A DNA stretch of 64,000 nucleotides, from assembly GCA_965233675.1 (NCBI GenBank), contig OZ247498.1, positions 4,970,559 through 5,034,558 on the forward strand, written 5' to 3'. This stretch comes from SZUA-309 sp965233675. GTDB taxonomy: Bacteria; Pseudomonadota; Gammaproteobacteria; Pseudomonadales; Azotimanducaceae. Each line of letters starts with the position of its first letter. Position 1 is the stretch's first letter. The position numbers and the translations under genes were made by a program. This document shows, one piece after another, positions 44,717 to 52,478 of the stretch. The notes beneath the pieces were generated by a model. It was not told the DNA's origin. It searched no databases and worked only from the letters and a program-made list of their open reading frames with translations.

Positions 44717-45790
44717 TCAGCCTTCGTACCAGCTGCCGTCCGGCCGGGGCTTGATGTACAGGTGGGTATGCCAGTAGTAGGCCCGCGGCAGGGTCGGGTG
44801 TGGCGCAGTACAGGTGTACTTCGAACGGCCCGGCGGTGGCGCTTCCTGCCCCCGCACCTGCACCACCTCACCCCAGATGACATCCGCGCCCGGTGCGCCG
44901 GAAACGAAGCAGGTGAGGCGCCCGGCCTCCAGCCCGGCACTGTCGCTGATGCGCAGGGTCAGCAGGGGCGGTCCTGCATCGGCGGTCAGCAGGGAGGCCG
45001 GTATTTCCGGTGCCAGCAACGGCAGATGCTCGGTGCGGAGTTTTTCGGCCAGGCTGTCCACGGAATCGAAGCCCTTCGCCATGGGAAATCTGGGGATGGC
45101 GTATGGGCTGGTCGTGACGCCGATGGGCCCGGACTGCTGGCCGAAAGATATGAAGCCGAGGGACTGCATCAGTGCGGCAATATCCGTGCTGAACTCGCCG
45201 TAGGGATAAGCGAACAGGCGGAGCGGGGCGTCGAGTTCTGCTTCCAGCCGGGCCTGGGCGGCCGTCACTTCCCGAGCCAGCCGACTCTGCCAGTCTTCGC
45301 TGCTTTCGTCCGGGTGCCGGCGAACCATGTGCTCATGAGCCTGGGTGTGGTTGCCGATCGTTGCGCCCGCAGTTTCCAGTTCCCGCAGCTCGTCCCAGCT
45401 GAGATAGAGGCCGTAGCCGTCGTCGACATAATCCGTGCTGACAAAGACCGTGAACGGCCAGCCTCGCTCGGCCAGTGCGGGTGCGGCGACATCGGCAACG
45501 CTTTCATAAGCGTCGTCGAATGTGATGGCGACCCAGCGTGAATCGAGTTCCGAACCGGAGACGAGCCCTGCAACGATTCTTGTCAGCGGAACAACCTGAT
45601 AGCCCTCGTCCTGCAGGAGATTCAGGTGGGCCTCGAAGGTCGCAGGAGAAACGCTGGTAGCTGCCGGTGTGTCATCTGATACGTGGTGGTACAGAAGCAC
45701 CTTCGGGCTCCCGGCGAAGGCGCTGACGCAGGTGAGCAGGGTGATCAGGGCGCTCAGGATCAGAAAGTCCCGTTTCCTGTTCCGGTTCAT
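44717..45790 (-). CDS. Exported polysaccharide deacetylase (NodB domain)
   Basis: A 357-residue protein with a signal peptide (ILSALITLLTCVSAFAG), then a NodB domain: VLLYHHVSD, ITFDDAYESV with two Asp, IGNHTQAHEH with the metal His pair, and FAYPYGEF. It resembles PgaB/IcaB-type N-deacetylases of poly-N-acetylglucosamine, but is shorter, and a C-terminal sheet of about 100 residues with GADVIWGEVVQVRGQE may bind sugar. Its ATG overlaps the Bax stop (ATGA), so it is second in a two-gene operon. Confidence 0.88.
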   Translation of the reverse strand: MNRNRKRDFLILSALITLLTCVSAFAGSPKVLLYHHVSDDTPAATSVSPATFEAHLNLLQDEGYQVVPLTRIVAGLVSGSELDSRWVAITFDDAYESVADVAAPALAERGWPFTVFVSTDYVDDGYGLYLSWDELRELETAGATIGNHTQAHEHMVRRHPDESSEDWQSRLAREVTAAQARLEAELDAPLRLFAYPYGEFSTDIAALMQSLGFISFGQQSGPIGVTTSPYAIPRFPMAKGFDSVDSLAEKLRTEHLPLLAPEIPASLLTADAGPPLLTLRISDSAGLEAGRLTCFVSGAPGADVIWGEVVQVRGQEAPPPGRSKYTCTAPHPTLPRAYYWHTHLYIKPRPDGSWYEG

Positions 45791-46587
45791 CGTGCCAGCG
45801 CCTCCACGTTGGTCTGGGAACGGCGCTCGGGCAACATCTGTATGGGGCTTTGCAGATCATTGAAGTGAATGAGGGACTGGATCTCATCCACATAAGCCTG
45901 CCGGCGCTCCGAATATTGACTCAGGTGCTCGGCTGCCGGGATGCCCCGGAGCGGATTTCCCGCCGCTCGCTGTCTGGCCCGATAGGCTCTGAACCCTTCG
46001 TACTCCGGATGACTGTTGATGTTCATCAGGTAGCTGGCAACGGATTCCCGGGGAGAATCGAAGCGGCGCACTTCGAACTTGGCCCCCTTGCCTCTCGATT
46101 CCGGTATCAGGCCGCAACCCTTGTCGTAGCAACGCTGACCGAAGTAGTTGTAGCCATCGGTGGCGAACCGGGACGTACCCCAGGCTGATTCTTTCGCCGC
46201 CTGAGCCAATGCCAGCGAGCGCGGTACCCTGCCCACATGCAGAAGCAGCGCCGAAATCTGATCCGGGAGGGACTCATGCCGGTCCACGCCGAACAGCGCG
46301 CTCTGAGCCTCCAGCCAGATCCGATCCCGCTTGCCGATTGGCCTGCCGGCGATGAGCGCGGCGCGGAGTGCCAGGAGTCTTTCCCGTTCCCGCATCCAGC
46401 GGGCATTCTCCTCGTCCACCAGCGGTCCGAGATAATCGAAGAAGGCCGCCTTTCTGGCTTCCCCAGCGGGGTAGGCGGCGAAGTCCGGTGGCCGTTCCCG
46501 CCAGTTCTGCCAGACCGGCAGCGCCACGGCCGCCAGGGCTCCCAGGGCGATCACGCAGGCAATCGTTTTTGAGCGCATGGGCTTCAT
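45787..46587 (-). CDS. bax: Bax-like periplasmic glucosaminidase
   Basis: A 266-residue Bax family protein (glucosaminidase fold). Seen: a membrane anchor (IACVIALGALAAVALPVW), FFDYLGPLVDEENARWMRERERLLAL, LALAQAAKESAWGTSRFA with the catalytic Glu, NYFGQRCYDKGCGLIPESR, and SVASYLMNINSHPEY. It would cut glycosidic bonds in peptidoglycan or exopolysaccharide. Start ATG 46585-46587 or 46576-46578; no strong ribosome site. Divergent from an aminotransferase, with 43 bp between starts. Confidence 0.88.
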   Translation of the reverse strand: MKPMRSKTIACVIALGALAAVALPVWQNWRERPPDFAAYPAGEARKAAFFDYLGPLVDEENARWMRERERLLALRAALIAGRPIGKRDRIWLEAQSALFGVDRHESLPDQISALLLHVGRVPRSLALAQAAKESAWGTSRFATDGYNYFGQRCYDKGCGLIPESRGKGAKFEVRRFDSPRESVASYLMNINSHPEYEGFRAYRARQRAAGNPLRGIPAAEHLSQYSERRQAYVDEIQSLIHFNDLQSPIQMLPERRSQTNVEALAR

Positions 46588-46630
46588 GACGTTATTGTGC
46601 GCTAAATCGGCTTGTGGAGGGGCAGGGGAG

Positions 46631-47800
46631 ATGCGGGGCAGAAACAGGGTAAAACGACTGGATCGGGTGCCGCCGATCGGGGTGGACGCCATGGGTGCGC
46701 AGGCCGATGCGGCAGACGACCCGACCATTCTGAGACTAGAAAATCTGGATACGGACCTGCGCCCGCCGAACTCGGCCATCGAAGCCACGCGGCAGGCCAT
46801 GGATGATGATGCCGCCAACAGTTATCTGCCTTTCCTCGGTCAGGCCGTATTGCGCGAAGCGGTGACGACCCACCTCGAGCGTCTGGCCGGGCACGTTTAC
46901 CACCCGGAATCCGAATGCATCGTTACCGCCGGTGGCTTGAATGGGGTGATGGTGACATTGAATGCCCTGATCGATCCCGGTGACGAAGTGGTGGTCACCG
47001 ACCCCACCTACATCGGTATGTTGAATCGGATTCGTATCGCCGGTGGCGAGCCGGTGCAGGTGCCGTTCCGTTGGGTCGACCACGCCTGGCAGCTGGATCT
47101 GGATCGGCTTTCGGCAGCGATCAGTGCGAAGACTCGAGCGCTCTTCATCATGAATCCTTCCATGCCGAGTGGCGCCTGCCTGAGCGACGAAGCCTGGACC
47201 CTGATTGCCGAGCTGTGCCGGACCCACGATCTCTGGCTCATCTACAACGCCGCCATGGAGCGCATTCTTTACGACAACACATCCTATCGGCATCCGGCAG
47301 CGCTGGAAGGGATGCGGGAACGAACGATCACCATCGGCAGTGCCTCCAAAGAACTGCGCATGATCGGCTGGCGGGTCGGCTGGGTGGTGGGGCCTGAAGC
47401 TCCGATGCGGGATATCGGTCTGGTCAGCATTTCGGACGTTGTGGTGCCTGTCGGGATCGCCCAGAGCGCGGTGGCGGCCGCCCTGGCCGAACCAGCCGGA
47501 GACGTGCTGGACGCCGTCGCAACCTGGGAGGCACGAAGGAACCTGATCGTCCGGGAGCTGGAAGGACTGCCGATCAGAAAGCCTGCCGGCAGCTGGTCCA
47601 TGCTGCTCGATGCCGGCGCGCTGGGGATGACGGGGGCAGAGGCCTCCGGTCGACTGTTCGAGCTTGGGCGGGTCGCTGCCACCCCCATGGACAACTGGGG
47701 CGAAACGCATGGCGCCCAGTACGTACGGCTAGTGTTCAGTAATGAACCGGTGGAGCGGCTTGCCGGTATCGGCGAGCGATTCCGGCGCAGCCTGCTTTGA
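46631..47800 (+). CDS. Class I/II PLP-dependent aminotransferase
   Basis: A 389-residue fold type I aminotransferase. Seen: YLPFLGQAVLREAVTTHL, TAGGLNGVMVTLNALIDPGDEV, FIMNPSMPSGACLSDEAW, and SASKELRMIGWRVGW, the Lys being the PLP anchor. The family's N-C-T-N motif for PLP stacking reads IYNAAMERILY. Substrate not assignable. ATG 46631 is chosen, as GGAGGGG lies just upstream; an earlier in-frame codon at 46577 overlaps the bax promoter. Confidence 0.9.
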   Translation: MRGRNRVKRLDRVPPIGVDAMGAQADAADDPTILRLENLDTDLRPPNSAIEATRQAMDDDAANSYLPFLGQAVLREAVTTHLERLAGHVYHPESECIVTAGGLNGVMVTLNALIDPGDEVVVTDPTYIGMLNRIRIAGGEPVQVPFRWVDHAWQLDLDRLSAAISAKTRALFIMNPSMPSGACLSDEAWTLIAELCRTHDLWLIYNAAMERILYDNTSYRHPAALEGMRERTITIGSASKELRMIGWRVGWVVGPEAPMRDIGLVSISDVVVPVGIAQSAVAAALAEPAGDVLDAVATWEARRNLIVRELEGLPIRKPAGSWSMLLDAGALGMTGAEASGRLFELGRVAATPMDNWGETHGAQYVRLVFSNEPVERLAGIGERFRRSLL

Positions 47801-47882
47801 GCGCCCGCGCCAGCCGGAATCCCTTCCTGGTGGAGAGATGTGTAAAATCCCCGCCTTTCCGTAGAGTCAATCAATCGTAGCC

Positions 47883-48737
47883 ATGGCAGAACAGAACACA
47901 GTTTTCGAAGTCAGCCCGCAGACGTTTCAGGCGGATGTGATCGAGCGCTCCAAGCAGCTGCCCGTGCTGCTGCTCTTCTGGGCCGACCAGGTGGCGCCGT
48001 CGGTGGAAACCCGTGACACCCTTGCTCAGCTTGCGGCTCAGTTCCAGGGCAAGGTTCTGCTCGGGCTGGTGGATGTGGCGCAGGATCAGACGCTCGCGCA
48101 GCACCTGCGGGTACAGGGACTGCCGAGCATCCGGGTGGTGAAGGATGGTCAGCTCGTGGACCAGGTGGATGGTCCGCAGCCGGAGGAAGCACTGCGCAGC
48201 ATGGTGGAGCAGCTGACGCTGTCGCCGGCGGAGATGTTGAAGGATCAGCTGGCGCTGATGATCGAGCGCGGTGAGCTGGATGCTGCCGTTCAGATGCTTC
48301 AGCAGGCCGTGAACGAAGAACCGAATAACTTTGCCTTTCGGGTGGAGCTGGCGGACGTGCTGATCATGCAGGACGCGCTGGATGATGCCCGTACCGTTCT
48401 GGCCAGCATTCCGGAGGATACGGAAGACCGCGAGCGCCCGGCCAATCGCCTTGCGTTCGTCGAAGAAGCCGCCGGCCTGGGGGACGCAGCTTCGCTCGAG
48501 TCTGCCGTAGAGGCTGACCCGAACGATCTGGAATCCCGCTACCGTCTGGCAGCGGTGCTCAGCGCAGAGCGCCGGTACGAAGGTGCACTCGATCAGTGCA
48601 TGGCCATTCTCCAGCAGGACCGGAAATTCCGGGACGACATTGGCCGTACCACCATGATCCGTATCTTCACACTGCTCGGCAAAGGTTCCGAACTGGCGAC
48701 TGCCTATCGGCGGCGGATGTTCAACTACATGCACTGA
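47883..48737 (+). CDS. cnoX: CnoX/YbbN-type thioredoxin-TPR co-chaperone
   Basis: A 284-residue CnoX-like protein: an N-terminal thioredoxin fold (residues 1-110; LPVLLLFWADQVAPSVETRDTLA, GLPSIRVVKDGQ) in which the CxxC redox pair is replaced by Asp-Gln-Val-Ala, followed by a TPR region of about 170 residues. E. coli CnoX is a holdase that hands clients to GroEL/DnaK under HOCl stress, and also lacks the canonical CxxC. Start ATG with no strong ribosome site. Its closest downstream neighbour is the FHA gene, 132 bp away, probably a separate unit. Confidence 0.9.
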   Translation: MAEQNTVFEVSPQTFQADVIERSKQLPVLLLFWADQVAPSVETRDTLAQLAAQFQGKVLLGLVDVAQDQTLAQHLRVQGLPSIRVVKDGQLVDQVDGPQPEEALRSMVEQLTLSPAEMLKDQLALMIERGELDAAVQMLQQAVNEEPNNFAFRVELADVLIMQDALDDARTVLASIPEDTEDRERPANRLAFVEEAAGLGDAASLESAVEADPNDLESRYRLAAVLSAERRYEGALDQCMAILQQDRKFRDDIGRTTMIRIFTLLGKGSELATAYRRRMFNYMH

Positions 48738-48869
48738 GGGCTCGGTTTTCCGGGCTCTGCCGGCGATTGCCTCCCTTCACTCCCATCTAAGTGTGACCGG
48801 TGTCCCATCCGGGCGGCCACCTATTACCTATGCTTCGGGTTCTCGTCTTAACTTGAGGCATGCTGCGAC

Positions 48870-49199
48870 ATGGACGCGCGTGAAGCATCTCAGCTGGTAT
48901 TGGACTGGCACGATCGGCAGCTCACGCTGGACGGCGACACCTGCGTGGAACTCGGCACCGCATCTGACGCGGATCTGACCATCGCCGGCTCTACGGCGTC
49001 CCGCTCCCACGCCCGGATCGAACATCGCAAGCAGTACTACGTGCTGGTGGATCATTCGACCAACGGCACTTTCGTACAGACGGAAGATGAACAGGTGACG
49101 TTCCTGCGTCGCGGTGAATTGCGACTCTGGGGTAACGGCTGGATCGCCCTGGGTTCGCCGCTCTCGTCCGAGACCGCCATCCGCTTCCGGCATACCTGA
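48870..49199 (+). CDS. FHA domain protein
   Basis: A 109-residue stand-alone forkhead-associated domain: TASDADLTIAGSTASRSHARIEHR with the phosphothreonine-binding Ser/Arg/His, and DHSTNGTFVQ with Asn. It binds phosphothreonine peptides, here probably made by the kinase two genes downstream. Ends 4 bp before the PP2C gene. The start is ATG 48870, with weak ribosome site TTGAGG. First gene of the proposed phospho-signalling/TPS operon. Confidence 0.88.
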   Translation: MDAREASQLVLDWHDRQLTLDGDTCVELGTASDADLTIAGSTASRSHARIEHRKQYYVLVDHSTNGTFVQTEDEQVTFLRRGELRLWGNGWIALGSPLSSETAIRFRHT

Positions 49200-49203
49200 A
49201 CTC

Positions 49204-49929
49204 ATGAGCTATCAGTGGCAGTCAGCGCATGAGAGCCATCGCGGCAATCGGCGCAAGAACAACGAAGACTCGGTGCTCTGCCGTCCGGATGTGCCGCTGT
49301 TCACCGTGGCGGACGGTATGGGCGGCCATATGGCCGGTGACGTTGCCAGCCAGGCGATCACCGATGCGCTGGCACGGCTGCCGCTCGGTGGCCCGCTTTC
49401 CGACGATGTGGATCTGGTGGAAGACTCTCTGTTGTCGGTGAACGACGAGCTCAGACTGCATTCTCAGAATGAATGCCGGGGCGGAACCGTGGGTTCGACC
49501 GTGGTCACGCTCCTCGTCAGAGACGCAGTCGGCGTGGTGCTCTGGGCCGGCGACTCCCGCCTGTACCGCTTGCGCGATGGCCGTCTCGAACAGGTGACCC
49601 GGGATCACAATCCGGTTTCCGATCTTCTCGACTCAGGGGCGGTGAGCGAGCAGGAAGCGCTGGCGGCCGACACCAACATCATCACCCGGGCCGTGGGCGG
49701 GCAAGCCAACCTGAGCCTGGATGTGGCCGTATTCGACGTGGATCAGCGGGATACGCTCCTGTTGTGCAGCGATGGACTCTATCGGGAGGTGAGTGAATCG
49801 GTGCTTCGCGAAGCGATGGCCGGTGAGGACATCTCCGCGGTTGCCGGAGACCTGATGGCGCGCTGCCTGGCTGGCAGCGCGAAAGACAACGTATCGCTGG
49901 TGCTTGCGAGACCGGAGGTGGCTGCCTGA
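49204..49929 (+). CDS. PP2C-type Ser/Thr protein phosphatase
   Basis: A 241-residue PPM/PP2C phosphatase. Metal-binding motifs seen: NNEDSVL (Glu21, Asp22), VADGMGGHMAG (Asp37), WAGDSRLYRLR, and late CSDGLY and KDNVSLVL, all Asp in place. It would reverse the phosphorylation made by the kinase encoded next. Its stop overlaps the kinase ATG by one base (TGATG). The kinase-phosphatase-FHA trio is the T6SS threonine-phosphorylation layout, but here it leads to a secretion transporter. Confidence 0.93.
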   Translation: MSYQWQSAHESHRGNRRKNNEDSVLCRPDVPLFTVADGMGGHMAGDVASQAITDALARLPLGGPLSDDVDLVEDSLLSVNDELRLHSQNECRGGTVGSTVVTLLVRDAVGVVLWAGDSRLYRLRDGRLEQVTRDHNPVSDLLDSGAVSEQEALAADTNIITRAVGGQANLSLDVAVFDVDQRDTLLLCSDGLYREVSESVLREAMAGEDISAVAGDLMARCLAGSAKDNVSLVLARPEVAA

Positions 49930-52478
49930 TGAGTCACGAACCACTCGACGACGTCACCGTACTGCGCACGGATCCGAGCGTCTCCAGAAGCCTTTCCGGT
50001 GATGGGGCGGGTGAAGCTGATGCGCCGCGTGTGCTGAAGCAGCGTTTCGTGCTGGAAGAAAAGCTGGGCAGCGGCGGCATGGGTACCGTGTTCCGGGCCA
50101 AGGATCTGCGCAAAGTGGAGGCGCGCGACCGGCAGCCGTACCTGGCCATCAAGGTGTTGAACAACGACTTCCGCGAACACCCGGAGGCGTTTATCGCCCT
50201 GCAGCGGGAAGCGGCCAAGTCTCAGACCCTGTCCCATCCGAACATCGTCTCCATCTTCGATTTCGACAAAGATGGCGATATTCCATTTATGACCATGGAG
50301 CTGCTGGAAGGCCAGGAGCTGGCTGCTCTGTTGCGCACCTATCCGAACGGGCTGCCGGAGACTGTGGCCTGGTCTGTTATCCGTGGTGTCTGTTCCGGGC
50401 TCGCTCATGCCCATGATGCGGGCATCGTGCACGCCGATTTCAAGCCCGGCAACGTCTATGTGGGTTCGAACAACAATCCCAAAATCCTCGACTTCGGTAT
50501 TGCGCGGGCGGTTCAACTGACCGATGTTCAGGGTGATGACACCCTGTTTGATCCGGCCCGGCTGGCTGCGCTGACCCCGGCTTACGCGAGCCGGGAGATG
50601 CTCGCCGGAGACAACCCGGAAACCCGTGACGATCTTTATTCGCTCGGCATCGTCATCTATCTGATTCTCACCGGTCATCATCCTTACGGCCGCCTGTCCG
50701 CGGAAGACGCCGCGAACGAAGGTCTGAAACCCGAGCGTCCCAAGGGCGTGAGCCGGCGCCAGTGGCAGGTCATCGCCCGTTGTCTGGCCTTCAATCGACA
50801 GGATCGGCCCGACAGCGTGGCGGAGGTCGAAAAGTTTCTGCTCACGCCATCACCCTGGCGCTCGCGAAGCGCCATGGCCGCGGCGGCGACGCTGATACTG
50901 GCGCTGGGGGCGAACTACCTGATTGGAGATGCGGAACTCACGGAGGTGAAGGAGGAGGTGCGGCAGACGACGCTGGTCGATTCTCAACTCGTTCGGTTGA
51001 AGGCGCTGCTGCGGATACCGGAGTTTACGAGCAGTTGGGAAGACAGCCTGCGCAGTGAATTCGCCGCGCTGTCGGCCCTTGCTGAGGAGAAGAGCACCGC
51101 CGAAGGTGCGGCATCCGTGCGGGCGGCGCGGGAAGCCGTGGCCCTCGAGATACGGGATACCTATGCATCGTACATTCTGGCGCTCGAAGATCTCGATCGC
51201 GCTCTGGCGCTGCTCGTTCGTGGGGCTGCATACGCTGACATGAGCGAGACGGCCAGGGTTCTGGAAACCAGGGCGGTCGCCCGGGTGCGTTTCCTGCTCG
51301 ATAACCCTCGCGCTGAGCAGGCCTGGCTGAACTTACTCACTGCTGAACTGGACCGCATCCACCGCGGATTTCCTGGCAGCCTGCCGCTGGCGGAACTGGA
51401 ACTCGAGGTGACCGAAACGCTGGAAATGATGACGGCGGATGCCCTGGATGCGAATCGCTCAGAAGAGGCCGAACTGCTGCTCGCGGTGCTGGGTCCCAGA
51501 CTGTTCGATGCAGTGGTGCTGGACGAACTGGAAGGATCCCTCAATGCCGTGCGCAGCAGGTTGGCCGTCGCTCAGCAAGAGCGGCAGCTCGCACAGGCGG
51601 AACAGGCGAGGATGGATGAGTTGCAGACTGCCCTTGATGCTTCCTGCCTGCGGCTCGATGTGCAGCAGCTGAAAACGCTGACTGCGGATATCGTTGATCA
51701 GGCTGGGGCGCGGGCACTGCTGTCCGAACGTCTCTCCGGTTGCCTGGTGCAACTGGCCGAACTGGATCCGGACCGCGCCCAGTCCCTGAAAGTGTCTGCG
51801 GAACAGGCGTTCGGGAATGAACTCCCGCTGACGGCCGCTGTGGACCCGTGCCGTCCCAGTTACCTGATCGGCAACGGGGCCCACAGCGGCCGCCAGGGCT
51901 ATTGCCTGGACACGCTGCCGGCGGGTGTTCAGGGACCTAAGCTTGTCGTGCTGCCGGATGAGTCCGGTGCGGCGCGATTTGCGATGACGAGGGAAGAAAT
52001 TTCCTGGGCCCAGTTCCGGCAGTTCTGTTTCGAGCTGGAAGGCTGTACCGAAGCGGAACTCGAGCTGGTGGCCGTGGACGATCGTCTGCCGGTCACGGGT
52101 ATTTCCGTGGCAACCGTGCAGGCCTTCAGTCGCTGGCTCAGCGAACGGACCGGATTCACCTATCGGTTGCCGACTCGCGAGGAGTGGCTCTGGGCGGCCC
52201 GGGGCGAACCGGATCCTAACCGGAACTGCCATGTGAGTATTGATGGTGTGGAACGGGGAATGTCTCCGGTCGCCACGGAGACCGGACCACTGAATGACTT
52301 CGGCCTCAGAAACATGCTGGGCAATGCCCAGGAGTGGGTGCTGGATGGCACCCAGCTCAGTGCGCTTGGCGGCTCATTCACAGACCCGATCGGAATGTGT
52401 GTGGTCTCCACCGTCCGCGCGCACAGCGGCGAAGGGACACGGGAAACCGGCTTCCGCCTGGTGAGGGAACTGACATGA
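49929..52478 (+). CDS. Ser/Thr kinase fused to an FGE/SUMF1-like domain
   Basis: An 849-residue protein. Kinase about 38-305: LGSGGMGTVF (46-55), Lys75 in AIKVLN, catalytic loop HADFKPGN (His168-Asn175), DFG 188-190. The usual HRD is HAD, so it lacks the Arg that links activation-loop phosphorylation to activity. One membrane helix follows at about 313-333, then a helical, probably periplasmic region (335-630) and a C-terminal sulfatase-modifying-factor-like domain (about 640-849; GISVATVQAFSRWLSERTG, YRLPTREEWLWAARG, GNAQEWVLDG, TGFRLVR). FGE-like domains of this type can be non-catalytic sensors of ligand. It overlaps the next gene by ATGA. Confidence 0.93.
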   Translation: MSHEPLDDVTVLRTDPSVSRSLSGDGAGEADAPRVLKQRFVLEEKLGSGGMGTVFRAKDLRKVEARDRQPYLAIKVLNNDFREHPEAFIALQREAAKSQTLSHPNIVSIFDFDKDGDIPFMTMELLEGQELAALLRTYPNGLPETVAWSVIRGVCSGLAHAHDAGIVHADFKPGNVYVGSNNNPKILDFGIARAVQLTDVQGDDTLFDPARLAALTPAYASREMLAGDNPETRDDLYSLGIVIYLILTGHHPYGRLSAEDAANEGLKPERPKGVSRRQWQVIARCLAFNRQDRPDSVAEVEKFLLTPSPWRSRSAMAAAATLILALGANYLIGDAELTEVKEEVRQTTLVDSQLVRLKALLRIPEFTSSWEDSLRSEFAALSALAEEKSTAEGAASVRAAREAVALEIRDTYASYILALEDLDRALALLVRGAAYADMSETARVLETRAVARVRFLLDNPRAEQAWLNLLTAELDRIHRGFPGSLPLAELELEVTETLEMMTADALDANRSEEAELLLAVLGPRLFDAVVLDELEGSLNAVRSRLAVAQQERQLAQAEQARMDELQTALDASCLRLDVQQLKTLTADIVDQAGARALLSERLSGCLVQLAELDPDRAQSLKVSAEQAFGNELPLTAAVDPCRPSYLIGNGAHSGRQGYCLDTLPAGVQGPKLVVLPDESGAARFAMTREEISWAQFRQFCFELEGCTEAELELVAVDDRLPVTGISVATVQAFSRWLSERTGFTYRLPTREEWLWAARGEPDPNRNCHVSIDGVERGMSPVATETGPLNDFGLRNMLGNAQEWVLDGTQLSALGGSFTDPIGMCVVSTVRAHSGEGTRETGFRLVRELT

